NCBI GenBank assembly: GCA_035294005.1
Contig: DATGLT010000188.1
Location: 38,465-102,464, forward strand
Origin: JANXQE01 sp035294005
GTDB taxonomy: Bacteria; Verrucomicrobiota; Verrucomicrobiia; Limisphaerales; UBA8199
Length of the DNA: 64,000 nucleotides
Direction: 5' to 3'
Positions 37,630-45,618 of the stretch are shown here, in pieces (the stretch's first letter is position 1; each line of letters begins with the position of its first letter). Under the pieces are notes generated by a model, which saw nothing but the letters and a program-made list of their open reading frames with translations, was not told the DNA's origin and ran no database searches. The position numbers and the translations under genes were made by a program.

Positions 37630-37672
37630 CAGGCCCGGGTGCGCAGGGCGCGCCTTGCCCGTTCATTTGCTT

Positions 37673-38722
37673 ATGCGCATTGCTGTCGATGTCATGGGCG
37701 GAGACCATGGGTGCGGGGTGGTGATTGAAGGCGCCATCCGCGCGCTGCAGGCTGACGAGCGTATCACGGCTCTTTTCCTCGTCGGCCAAAAATCCGAAAT
37801 CCACGCCGCTTTGCCGCGCCGGGGTTTTCGCGATCACCGGGTTCGCGTTGTGCACGCGAGCGAGATCCTCACAATGGAGGACAAGCCGGTGGCCGCGGTG
37901 CGCAAGAAGAAGGATTGCTCAATCCTTCGCGCAATCGAGCTTGTCCATGACGGGAAAGCCGACGCGATTGTTTCGGTGGGCAATACGGGAGGGATCTTCG
38001 CGGCGGCCACATTCAAGCTGGGACGAATCCCCGGGCTGGATCGGGGTGGAATTGCGACAATCATTCCCACTCCGGACCACCACTTTGTCTTGCTGGATTC
38101 CGGCGCCAACATCGAGTGCAAACCCATTCACCTGGCCCACTACGCCGTGATGGGCAGCGTTTACTCCCGCGCAATTCTTGGTTGCTCCAGGCCGCGCGTC
38201 GGCATTTTGAGCATTGGCACCGAGGAAACCAAAGGCAATGAACTGACCCTCCAGGCCTTCCGGTTGTGCAAGCAGCTGGACATTAATTTTATCGGCAATG
38301 TCGAAGGTCATGATCTTTTCCGCAACCGGGTAGACGTCGTGGTCTGCGACGGTTTCGTGGGAAACATCGTTCTGAAGACGGCTGAAAGCCTGGCCTTGGC
38401 TATGTTTTCGATGCTGAAAAAGGAACTGACCGCCAATCCGCGCCGGCAGCTTGGGGCTCTTTTGGCTCAAAACGCTTTCCGCGCAATTCGCAAGCGCCTG
38501 GACCCCGAGGTGTACGGCGGAGCGCCTTTGCTGGGATTTAACGGCGCCGTTCTCAAGGCGCACGGTTCGGCTCGCGAGAGGGCGATCGCCAGCGCCATCC
38601 GGGTCACCACCGAAAACCTGCAGTGCCAGGTGAACCAAACGATTGCTGAGGAAATCGCGCGCGCAAATGAGCGCCTGGCGGCGCTCGAACCCGCGCCCGC
38701 TCCGGCCCTTTCGGAAGGCTGA
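37673..38722 (+). CDS. plsX: Phosphate acyltransferase PlsX
   Basis: 349 residues from ATG 37673. PlsX converts acyl-ACP to acyl-phosphate for PlsY in phospholipid synthesis. It begins MRIAVDVMGGDHG, the family hallmark, then VGQKSEI, VVHASEILTMEDKPVAAVRKKKDCS, the AIVSVGNTGGIFAAATFKLGRIPGLDRGGIATIIPT core and the FIGNVEGHDLFRNRVDVVVCDGFVGNIVLKTAES segment. Gene order rpmF-plsX-fabH is conserved. Length is normal. Confidence 0.96.
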   Translation: MRIAVDVMGGDHGCGVVIEGAIRALQADERITALFLVGQKSEIHAALPRRGFRDHRVRVVHASEILTMEDKPVAAVRKKKDCSILRAIELVHDGKADAIVSVGNTGGIFAAATFKLGRIPGLDRGGIATIIPTPDHHFVLLDSGANIECKPIHLAHYAVMGSVYSRAILGCSRPRVGILSIGTEETKGNELTLQAFRLCKQLDINFIGNVEGHDLFRNRVDVVVCDGFVGNIVLKTAESLALAMFSMLKKELTANPRRQLGALLAQNAFRAIRKRLDPEVYGGAPLLGFNGAVLKAHGSARERAIASAIRVTTENLQCQVNQTIAEEIARANERLAALEPAPAPALSEG

Positions 38723-38769
38723 CACGCCGCGATGGGCCTGCACGTTTGCTCAAAACTCAGCAGTTCAGC

Positions 38770-39807
38770 ATGAGTCCAACTACCAAGCCTAAATTCAAGA
38801 ATCCACGCGCCAAGTATAATTTCCTTGGCAGAAGTTGTTCCATTGCCGGAGTCGGCTCGTACGTGCCCGCGCGTCTCCTGACCAATGCCGATCTCGAAAA
38901 AATGGTGGACACTTCGGACGAGTGGATCACCACCCGCACGGGGATCAAAGAGCGGCACATCGCGGCCAAAGACGAGTTCACTTCGGACCTGGGAGCGCAT
39001 GCCGCTTTGAAGGCGATGCAGGCCGCCGGGGTCACAGCCGAACAGATCGATCTCATTGTCGTGGCGACCATCACGCCCGACATGCCGTTTCCATCCACTG
39101 CCGCGCTGATTCAACGCAAGCTCGGCGCTCACCGGGCCGCGGCTTTTGATTTGGAAGCCGCATGTTCCGGGTTCATCTACGGCCTTGAAATTGCCCAGCA
39201 GTTCATCATGTCCCGCACCTACGACACCGTGCTTGTCATCGGGGCGGAAAAGCTATCCTCGATTGTCGATTGGCAGGACCGGAACACCTGCGTTTTGTTC
39301 GGAGATGGCGCAGGCGCGGCCGTGCTTCGAAACCGGCCCAACGCGCACGGGTTGCTCACCGCGGTGATGGGCGCAGACGGCCGGAAAGCCGATTTGCTTT
39401 TCATGGCAGGTGGCGGGAGCCGGTGCCCGGCCACGCAGCAATCGGTTGACGCTCGCCTTCATTACTTGCGCATGGAAGGCAAAGAAACCTTCAAGAACGC
39501 GGTGCAGGCTATGGAAACGGCCGCGCTCGAAGCGTTGCACCGCTGCGAGATCGACATTTCACGCATCAAGCTAATCATCCCGCACCAGGCGAACCTTCGA
39601 ATCATTGACGCAGTGGGCAAGCGCCTGGGGGCACAACCTGAGCAACTGTTTGTCAATTTACATAAATACGGCAACACCTCGGCCGCCTCCGTTGCCATCG
39701 CATTGGATGAAGCCGTTCGCTCCGGCCGGGTATTGCCGGGAGACCTGCTGCTGCTGGTTGTTTTCGGCGCCGGTCTGACCTGGGGCGCCGCCGTGATTGA
39801 GTGGTAG
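38770..39807 (+). CDS. fabH: 3-oxoacyl-ACP synthase III (FabH)
   Basis: 345 residues from ATG 38770, with an extra ~27-residue basic N-terminal arm (SPTTKPKFKNPRAKYN). FabH starts fatty-acid synthesis by condensing acetyl-CoA with malonyl-ACP. The catalytic triad is clear: Cys in LEAACSGFIYG, His in PHQANLRIIDA, Asn in YGNTSAASVA. DTSDEWITTRTGIKERHIA near the N-terminus is typical. It lies 47 nt after plsX in the same operon. Confidence 0.95.
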   Translation: MSPTTKPKFKNPRAKYNFLGRSCSIAGVGSYVPARLLTNADLEKMVDTSDEWITTRTGIKERHIAAKDEFTSDLGAHAALKAMQAAGVTAEQIDLIVVATITPDMPFPSTAALIQRKLGAHRAAAFDLEAACSGFIYGLEIAQQFIMSRTYDTVLVIGAEKLSSIVDWQDRNTCVLFGDGAGAAVLRNRPNAHGLLTAVMGADGRKADLLFMAGGGSRCPATQQSVDARLHYLRMEGKETFKNAVQAMETAALEALHRCEIDISRIKLIIPHQANLRIIDAVGKRLGAQPEQLFVNLHKYGNTSAASVAIALDEAVRSGRVLPGDLLLLVVFGAGLTWGAAVIEW

Positions 39808-39875
39808 ACCAGGGCCAAATTGATATTTTGCCCGAGTTGACGTTGTTAGAACCTATGCTATTTTAGGTCTGTTGT

Positions 39876-40202
39876 ATGAGCGCAAGAAAAGCTGAAATCC
39901 CCAGTTCCTTTCATCACGTCACTGTCGAAGCACGGCAAACCAAACTCTCTCTCTCTCCTGATTCCGTAATTATCCATAAGAACGGAATTGAGTTTCGCAG
40001 TGCCACGGCGTTCTCTCCCTGGGCGGAAATGACCCTGATACTTCAATCCCCGAAAGAGACCGGCAAAGTGCATTGCAATGGCGTTGTCATTTCCTGCACC
40101 GGCAATAAGCACGCCGGCTACCACGTTTCCATGGTGTTCACAGGGCTCTCCAAGCAAGCTGAGGCCCGCTTGAGCGCGATGGCATTTTCCGGTCTGAGTT
40201 AG
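39876..40202 (+). CDS. PilZ-domain-like protein
   Basis: 108 residues with a beta-barrel pattern resembling PilZ (KNGIEFRSATAFSPWAEMTLILQSPKETGKVHCNGVVISC... YHVSMVFTGLSKQAEARLSAM). The usual c-di-GMP signature RxxxR and D/NxSxxG is absent, so it may not bind the nucleotide. A possible promoter with TTGACG and TATTTT (39837-39864) precedes it. It lies between fabH and pilT; a role with type IV pili is suggested by the neighbour. A terminator follows. Confidence 0.65.
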   Translation: MSARKAEIPSSFHHVTVEARQTKLSLSPDSVIIHKNGIEFRSATAFSPWAEMTLILQSPKETGKVHCNGVVISCTGNKHAGYHVSMVFTGLSKQAEARLSAMAFSGLS

Positions 40203-40231
40203 TCCCGCGGCCGGTTCCCCGTCGGTGAATG

Positions 40232-40256
40232 GCGCCCGCCATGGGCGCGGTTTTTT
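40232..40256 (+). terminator. Rho-independent terminator
   Basis: Stem GCGCCC (40232-40237) with GGGCGC (40243-40248), 5-nt loop, then GG and six T residues (40251-40256). Placed about 30 nt after the PilZ-like gene. Confidence 0.75.
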
Positions 40257-40439
40257 GACCCGCTACCAGCGCCTATTTGGCGTCGGGCATCTCCTGCAGG
40301 GCCATGGGAAACGCGAGTTGCGCGCCGCTTGCCGAATCCCCTTTATCCAGCCGTGTGGGGCGTCATCGTCGCCGGTGCTTTAACCAGTTTTGATCATAAT
40401 TCTACTTTGTCTGATTGGAGTGTTTGCTAGTCTCATCGC

Positions 40440-41528
40440 ATGGAACTTTTCCATCGGATCCTCAAAACGGCCGTCGAAGGCGGCGCTTCAGACCTTCATC
40501 TCAAGATCGGTTCGCCCGTCATTTACCGGATCAACCGGCAACTGGTCGCCATTGATTGTCCTTATCCCACCGCCGAGTGGATGAACAAAATCGTCGACCA
40601 GGTCGCCCCTTCTCATCTCAAGAAGCGGTTGGACCAGGAACGCGAAATCGACTTTTCTTATTTCGTTCCCGAAATCGGGCGGTTCCGAACCAACCTGTTC
40701 CAGCAGCGCGGGCAATGGTGTTTTGCGATGCGTTACGTCAAAACCGTGGTGCCGAGCTTTGAAGAGTTAGGCTTGCTCGAACAGATCCGTTCGATCGCGG
40801 AGTCACCGCGCGGCATTGTGCTGGTCGCCGGTTCCACCGGGTGCGGCAAGAGCACGACCCTTGCCGCCATGATCGAGCACATCAACAGCAATTTCAAAAA
40901 GCATATCATCACGCTCGAAGATCCGATCGAATACGTTTTTGAAGATAACCAATGCGTGGTTGAACAGCGCGAGGTTGGCCTCGACACCCTTTCATTTCAC
41001 CACGCGCTCAAACACGTTCTGCGGCAGGACCCTGACATCATCATGATCGGCGAAATGCGCGACTCGATCAGCTTTACGGCCGCCATGAGCGCTGCCGATA
41101 CCGGGCACCTGGTGCTTTCAACTCTTCACACCACAAATGCCGCCCAGTCGGTGAGCCGCATCCTGGACTTTTTCAAGGCCGATGAACGGGAGCAAATCCG
41201 GCGGCAATTGGCCGGGACGTTGCAGGCGGTTGTTTGTCAGCGCATGGTGGGCACGGTGTCAGGATCCATGACCCCGGCCCTGGAAATCATGATCAACACC
41301 CCCACCGTGAAAAAGCTCATCGAAGAAAACCGTCTGGATAAATTGCCCGCGGCCATCGAGACCGGGGTGGACGACGGGATGGTCAACTTCAATCAGGCCT
41401 TGTTCAACCTCGTCAAGCAGGGCAAGGTCAGCGAGCAGGAGGCCCTCGGAAAAGCGACCAATCCGCAGGCGCTGGAAATGAACTTCAAAGGGATCTTCCT
41501 CGACGAAGGTCGGCGGATTCTCAGCTAA
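40440..41528 (+). CDS. pilT: Type IV pilus twitching ATPase PilT
   Basis: 362 residues of the GspE/PilT hexameric ATPase family, retraction-motor type. Walker A is VLVAGSTGCGKSTTLAAMIEHIN near residue 132, the Asp box ITLEDPIEYVF follows, then Walker B DIIMIGEMRDSISFTAAMSAADTGHLVLSTLHTTNAAQSVSRIL with the His box. Length and the short N-terminal domain match PilT rather than PilB. It powers pilus retraction at the inner membrane. ATG 40440 follows AGTCTCATCGC without a strong ribosome site. The pseudopilin gene is far away (1.8 kb). Confidence 0.93.
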   Translation: MELFHRILKTAVEGGASDLHLKIGSPVIYRINRQLVAIDCPYPTAEWMNKIVDQVAPSHLKKRLDQEREIDFSYFVPEIGRFRTNLFQQRGQWCFAMRYVKTVVPSFEELGLLEQIRSIAESPRGIVLVAGSTGCGKSTTLAAMIEHINSNFKKHIITLEDPIEYVFEDNQCVVEQREVGLDTLSFHHALKHVLRQDPDIIMIGEMRDSISFTAAMSAADTGHLVLSTLHTTNAAQSVSRILDFFKADEREQIRRQLAGTLQAVVCQRMVGTVSGSMTPALEIMINTPTVKKLIEENRLDKLPAAIETGVDDGMVNFNQALFNLVKQGKVSEQEALGKATNPQALEMNFKGIFLDEGRRILS

Positions 41529-41552
41529 TCAGAAACCCTGGACGCGCCGCGA

Positions 41553-42881
41553 TCAGGGTCGTGGCGCGATATATAATTCGCCCGTGTCCAGGTGCTGAAC
41601 GATCATATCGACTGTTCGCTCGATGGCGCCCTGGTTTTCCTTCACGACCGCCACCGCGTTTCTGCCCAGCGTTTCACGCCTTGCCGGATCGGCGAGTAAC
41701 GCCGCCAGCGTGGTTTCGAGTTCCGCGGCGTCTCGAACCTGGACCGCGGCATCCTTGGACAAAAAGTACCGCACCACCTCGGCGAAGTTCTGCATGTTCG
41801 GACCGAACACAATCGGTTTTCCCAGCGCGCCGGGCTCGATGGGATTTTGGCCGCCCTGAGCCAGGATGCTTTTGCCCACAAAAATCACCGTGGCTTGCCG
41901 GTAAAAGAACTTCAGCTCGCCTGTGGTGTTGACCAGCAGGCATTGGACTTCTCCGGGCTGGTGCTGAGTCGCGCGTGTGATTTCTGTGCGGTACACAAAT
42001 TTGATCCCGCGGACCTGCAGTTCCCGACCCACCTCGCGGCTCCGTTCAAAGTGGCGTGGCACCAGGATTAAAAAAAGGTCGGGGAACCGTTCGCGCAGCT
42101 TGAGGAATTGTGCCGCCAGTAAATCTTCCTCGCCGGGATGGGTGCTGCCTGCCACGAGAATCCTCGCATCGGCGGGAACTCCCAGTTGGCGGAGCATTCC
42201 CGGCACATCGAGCATCCGCCGCTCGTCCAGCTTTGCAGCGTCAAATTTCAGGCTCCCCACGACGTGAATTCGCTCCGGACGGCATCCGAGTTCTTTGAGC
42301 TTGGCCGCGTCGGCTTCGTTTTGGGCTCCAACCGCGGTGAAGCTGGCAAAAAGGGCGCGAAACAAAAAGCCGTACCGGCGGTATCGGGGATACGAACGGT
42401 CCGAGAGCCGCGCATTAACAAGAAAGAGCGGAATGCGCATATCACGGGCTTTCCAAATAAAATTGGGCCAAATCTCGGCCTCGACGAGGACGATGGCTTC
42501 AGGGCGCACGGTATTTAGAGCGTGGGAGACGAACCGGCGATGGTCGATAGGATAATAAATGCGGGAGATATGGCTTGGCAGCCGTTTTTCTAACTCTTCC
42601 ATCCCGGTGGTGGTGGTTGTGGAAACAATAATCTTGAGGTTGGGAACCCTTGGTTCGAGCGCGCGGATGAGTTGCGTGCAGATCCCTACTTCACCAACGC
42701 TTACGGCGTGCATCCACAATCTTTGCCGATTCGTTATGGCTTGCTTGAACTTGGAATCAAACTTTCCAAACCTTTGTCCCAGCCCGCGTTGCCAGTTCCC
42801 CCGCCGCTGCATTCTCAGGAAATAATAGGGCAGCGATATCAGGAAAAAGAGACTGAATAAAATGTTGTAGAAAAATCGCAT
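41553..42881 (-). CDS. waaA: Kdo transferase WaaA
   Basis: 442 residues from ATG 42881 (MRFFYNILFSLFFLISLPYYFL). A long upstream extension in the same frame does not resemble the family. WaaA adds Kdo from CMP-Kdo to lipid A precursor at the inner membrane, and the N-terminal helix anchors it. The acceptor-side glutamate lies in MHAVSVGEVGICTQLI, and the Kdo glycosyltransferase motifs ETEIWPNF-like (here VEAEIWPNFIWKARDMRIPLFLVNARLSDRSYPRYRRY), LVAGSTHPGEED and GGQNPIEPGALGKPIVFGPNMQNFAEV are present. This shows a Kdo-type lipopolysaccharide and a true outer membrane. Confidence 0.94.
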   Translation of the reverse strand: MRFFYNILFSLFFLISLPYYFLRMQRRGNWQRGLGQRFGKFDSKFKQAITNRQRLWMHAVSVGEVGICTQLIRALEPRVPNLKIIVSTTTTTGMEELEKRLPSHISRIYYPIDHRRFVSHALNTVRPEAIVLVEAEIWPNFIWKARDMRIPLFLVNARLSDRSYPRYRRYGFLFRALFASFTAVGAQNEADAAKLKELGCRPERIHVVGSLKFDAAKLDERRMLDVPGMLRQLGVPADARILVAGSTHPGEEDLLAAQFLKLRERFPDLFLILVPRHFERSREVGRELQVRGIKFVYRTEITRATQHQPGEVQCLLVNTTGELKFFYRQATVIFVGKSILAQGGQNPIEPGALGKPIVFGPNMQNFAEVVRYFLSKDAAVQVRDAAELETTLAALLADPARRETLGRNAVAVVKENQGAIERTVDMIVQHLDTGELYIAPRP

Positions 42882-43263
42882 TCCCAAGGCTTTTGCACCT
42901 GTCGGCAGCGCGCATATTGGGAAATTGCCCGGGAATTCGCAAAGACATTGTTGGCACAAATGTAACAATTGCAATGGACCCTGGCCCGCAAGAAATAACC
43001 GCGCCCCGCCCGAACGGAACATGTCCGAAGGACAGGGCGCGGCATCCCCACCGCGTCGTCGGCGAACTCTCGAAAGAGACCACTCTAGCGCAGATTATTG
43101 ATCTCCTGCGTGTTCCCGTTTTTGCTCTGCTGGCAAACCGGAAAGCAACACATGAGATCAAGCATCTGCGCTAGGGTCTTTGGAGAAAGCTCAAACCTGC
43201 GACACCCAATGGTGTTTAGCCCGGCCTGAGGTGTGCGCCGCTTTCGACGCCTCGATTCAGGTC
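42882..43263. other. Upstream region of waaA containing a long hairpin
   Basis: 382 bp with no convincing gene. It contains the extended inverted repeat at 43085-43174 and, nearer waaA, a small TGTCC/GGACA hairpin at about 43023-43035. Longer overlapping frames on both strands show no recognised protein pattern. waaA's promoter should lie in the 43000-42890 part. Confidence 0.45.
43085..43174. repeat. Extended inverted repeat / long hairpin, 90 bp
   Basis: Nested perfect complementary arms: CTAGCGCAGAT (43085-43095) with ATCTGCGCTAG (43164-43174); a symmetrical 4/4-nt interruption; GATCTC (43100-43105) with GAGATC (43154-43159); GTGTT (43110-43114) with AACAC (43147-43151); and an inner CCGTTT/AAACCGG helix with one bulge (43116-43141). 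It would form one long, interrupted hairpin on either strand. It lies between the small unknown gene and waaA. Could be a MITE-like palindrome, a structured RNA or an mRNA stabiliser. Confidence 0.75.
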
Positions 43264-43608
43264 TCATACGGCGTAAAGGGAGCGGCTGCGCTCCCGAATT
43301 CGGTCCTGTTCAGCTGCGAAACGCACGGCCGCCTCGGCTTTTTCTTCAAAGAGCAACGGGAACGTCAGCAGCGGGTAAGGAGTCACCCACGCCAGGGCGG
43401 CAGCTTCATTAGCGGCCCGGCGTATCACCACCGTTAGTTCCGGTCTCCACACCGAGTCGAGTTGCTCACCCAGGAGGGTGCTCTTAAGTGCTTCGAACCG
43501 ATTCTCTTGCACGGCCCTGAATGGTGCCGGAGGCAATGGTTTCACTTCAAAACGAGTTTCGGGCCCGAACTCAGCGGGCACTCGTCTGTATCTATGGTTT
43601 GTTGTCAT
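43264..43608 (-). CDS. Small protein of unknown function
   Basis: 114 residues from ATG 43608 (12 further codons upstream are open, but the start there would lie in the A/T-rich edge of the terminator). It is soluble, Arg/Glu-rich, with a YRRVPAEFGPETRFEVKPLPPAPFRAVQ opening and an Ala/Glu helix at the end (FEEKAEAAVRFAAEQDRIRERSRS). No Cys, no membrane segment, no motif recognised. Its transcript would have to begin below a strong terminator at 43644-43680, only 36 nt from the ATG, or read through it. Coding status is probable but not certain. Confidence 0.5.
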   Translation of the reverse strand: MTTNHRYRRVPAEFGPETRFEVKPLPPAPFRAVQENRFEALKSTLLGEQLDSVWRPELTVVIRRAANEAAALAWVTPYPLLTFPLLFEEKAEAAVRFAAEQDRIRERSRSLYAV

Positions 43609-43643
43609 TTTATTATTTGGTTTGCGTTTGCGTGTTTTTAACA

Positions 43644-43680
43644 AAAAACCCGCGACTGTTTTAGCAATCGCGGGTTTTTG
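43644..43680 (-). terminator. Strong bidirectional intrinsic terminator
   Basis: 12-bp stem AAAAACCCGCGA (43644-43655) with TCGCGGGTTTTT (43668-43679), 12-nt loop, with A/T runs on both sides. On the minus strand it would end a transcript arriving from the 43700-43900 side; on the plus strand it has no clear gene to terminate. Confidence 0.85.
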
Positions 43681-43700
43681 AAAATCTATGTTTAGTTAAG

Positions 43701-43808
43701 CTAGAAGTTCCCTCCCACGACGCCTTTGCGGCAGACGGAGCGATGCCACATGGACGTTTGTCCAATGGCTCGCTGGAAGCAGGCGCAATTCTTAACCGTG
43801 GTATTCAT
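43701..43808 (-). CDS. Possible 35-residue small protein (or part of a small RNA)
   Basis: ATG at 43808 to TAG at 43701-43703, 35 residues: start MNTTVKNCACFQRAIG, end CRKGVVGGNF. No clear ribosome site. It ends 20 nt before the terminator stem, and within it lies a strong stem-loop (AGCGA/TCGCT, GCCA/TGGC and TGGAC/GTCCA arms around AAAC; 43740-43774). A TTGACA lies further upstream on the same strand (about 43846-43851) but has no good -10. This is either a short protein gene or, perhaps more likely, a small structured RNA with an accidental frame. Low confidence for coding. Confidence 0.25.
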   Translation of the reverse strand: MNTTVKNCACFQRAIGQTSMWHRSVCRKGVVGGNF

Positions 43809-44129
43809 CTTAACGCGCAGCAACAAATCACATGCGCCGGCCTTTGTCAATCAGCTTATCAACTTTCAACGGGTGCCCCCGACACTGTTCCCGTGGCAAC
43901 CGCTGAGTTTACGTTGCTTATGTGAGAACTCCCCAATCCTTATGGGTACCAAAATGATGAGCCGCGCGAAACTGCAGACCTTTTGGGAACCCAGGCGCCT
44001 GGACCAGCGGCGTGCAGGCCTCCGATATCACTCCTATCACTCCGATGAGGCGTGACAAACAGGTGAACACGTGAGAACTTTGAGCGGCAGGGCCGACGCG
44101 GCACAAGCGGGAGCCTTTGCCGAACAGCG

Positions 44130-45134
44130 ATGAGTACGAGCGGCAGTTTGAAAATGGTCACCTGTCCGGGGTGCGACGTAAAAGTATTTATACCTGGGGA
44201 TTTGCCGCCGCTTTCCACCGAGCCCTGCAAGAAGTGCGGGCATCCCATCATGATGCCGATGCAGCTGCGGCAATTCGAGCTGCGCAGCAAGATTGCGTCA
44301 GGCGGCCAGGGGAAGGTTTACAGAGCGTTCGACACGATTCTTGAACGCATGGTCGCTGTTAAGCTATTGCGCAAGGAGCTCGAAACCGATTCCGTTGCGC
44401 TCGAAAACTTCATCCGCGAAGCCAGGGCGTGCGCTTCTTTGAACCACACCAACATTGTCCATATCTATACGTTCGACGAAATTGAGAACCAAAAATACCT
44501 GGTGATGGAGCTTGCGGACCGCGGCAGCCTGGATACGCGGATCGAGAAGCAGCAGCACCTGCCGGAGTTGGATGTGCTGGATATCGGGATCAAGATTGCA
44601 TCCGCCCTGGACCTTGCTCTAAAGCACAACCTCCTGCACCGGGACATCAAGCCCGGCAACATACTTTTCAATTCGGATAACGAACCCAAGCTGGTCGACT
44701 TCGGTCTTGCGCGAAGCGTTGAAGCCGAACCGGAGTCCAACACCGTCACCGAGGGCACGCCGTATTATGTGGCGCCAGAAAAAATAAAGCGCGAGCGCGA
44801 AACCTTCCTGTCGGACATGTACAGCCTGGGCTGCACGTTATATCATGCGATGACCGGCCATGTGCCTTTCGAGGCGCCCAGCGTCGAGGAACTTGTGTCC
44901 GCACACGTGCATACGCCGCTGACAGCTCCCAACCTTGTTGTGCCGGAAATCAGCCAGGCGACCAGTGACGCGCTGGTCCGGGTGCTCGCTAAAAATCCGG
45001 CCGACCGCTTCCTCAGTTACGACGAATTTGTAATGTCTCTGGAGGCTGCGCGCACTCAGTTGCTGGTCCAGAAGTACTCTCAAACCACCCAGGCCAAAGC
45101 TTCGAAAAGCAAAAGCAGCTGGTGGCGCCGCTAG
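44130..45134 (+). CDS. Ser/Thr protein kinase with N-terminal zinc ribbon
   Basis: 334 residues. Residues 10-45 form a zinc ribbon (CPGCD ... CKKCG). The Hanks-type kinase domain follows directly: glycine loop IASGGQGKVYRA, VAVKLL (catalytic Lys), HRDIKPGNILF (catalytic loop), VDFGLA (Mg-binding DFG), EGTPYYVAPE (activation segment/APE) and LGCTLYHAMTG. There is no membrane segment or extracellular sensor; the C-terminal tail is basic (AKASKSKSSWWRR). The zinc ribbon may bind a partner or nucleic acid. No phosphatase or substrate gene is adjacent. Assignment of the kinase is firm. Confidence 0.92.
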   Translation: MSTSGSLKMVTCPGCDVKVFIPGDLPPLSTEPCKKCGHPIMMPMQLRQFELRSKIASGGQGKVYRAFDTILERMVAVKLLRKELETDSVALENFIREARACASLNHTNIVHIYTFDEIENQKYLVMELADRGSLDTRIEKQQHLPELDVLDIGIKIASALDLALKHNLLHRDIKPGNILFNSDNEPKLVDFGLARSVEAEPESNTVTEGTPYYVAPEKIKRERETFLSDMYSLGCTLYHAMTGHVPFEAPSVEELVSAHVHTPLTAPNLVVPEISQATSDALVRVLAKNPADRFLSYDEFVMSLEAARTQLLVQKYSQTTQAKASKSKSSWWRR

Positions 45135-45146
45135 GCGCTTTCGCTG

Positions 45147-45590
45147 CTACTTGGCTTCTTTCTCTTTGTCAGTTGCCGTCGTTTTGCCCTTATCCCCTGT
45201 CTCTGCCGCCTTAGGTCCAAAATTGACCGTCGTTGCGTTGAGCTTGCCGTCCGCGCCTGGCTTGATGTACCCGCTCACCGTTTCGCCCACAACTCCGTCC
45301 TCCAGGGTCGCCGGTTTTCCTGATTTTTTGATCTTGGTTTCCGACGTGATTTGGAAAGTCCGTTTACCGACCGTGATGGTTTTGGCGGTTTTATCGATGG
45401 AAACGAGTTTTCCGTGAAACGGCCCGGCTTTTGCCGATTTTTCAGACGGCGCCGCATTGGTGCTTGCGTTGGTCCCCTTCTTTTCGAGGGAGTGTTTATT
45501 GGTGTCCTGCGCGAGCGCATTGGAGGATCCCAAAGCCAGGACGATCGCAACCGCCCACGCCATTCCAAACAGAGTTTTTGAGTTCTTCAT
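45147..45590 (-). CDS. Secreted small beta-domain protein
   Basis: 147 residues from ATG 45590. Signal peptide cut near LALGSSNALAQD. The mature part has a Lys/Ser/Thr-rich arm, then a compact beta domain: GPFHGKLVSIDKTAKTITVGKRTFQITSETKIKKSGKPATLEDGVVGETVSGYIKPG. This resembles DUF5666-like periplasmic OB/beta domains with the 'I.V....F.V...T.I....' pattern. The last 30 residues are Lys/Glu/Thr-rich. It is the final gene of the long minus-strand envelope operon. Confidence 0.72.
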   Translation of the reverse strand: MKNSKTLFGMAWAVAIVLALGSSNALAQDTNKHSLEKKGTNASTNAAPSEKSAKAGPFHGKLVSIDKTAKTITVGKRTFQITSETKIKKSGKPATLEDGVVGETVSGYIKPGADGKLNATTVNFGPKAAETGDKGKTTATDKEKEAK

Positions 45591-45618
45591 AGTAGTTCTT
45601 AATGGTTCCCGCAATTGT

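Larger units (their letters stand above)
43609..44129. other. 521-bp region with terminator, small ORF and hairpins
   Basis: Between the unknown small gene and the kinase. Contains the two-way terminator (43644-43680), a 35-codon minus-strand ORF (43701-43808), and a long stem-loop at about 43740-43774. The upstream part to 44129 shows no gene on either strand. Promoter material for the kinase must lie just before 44130. Confidence 0.45.
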
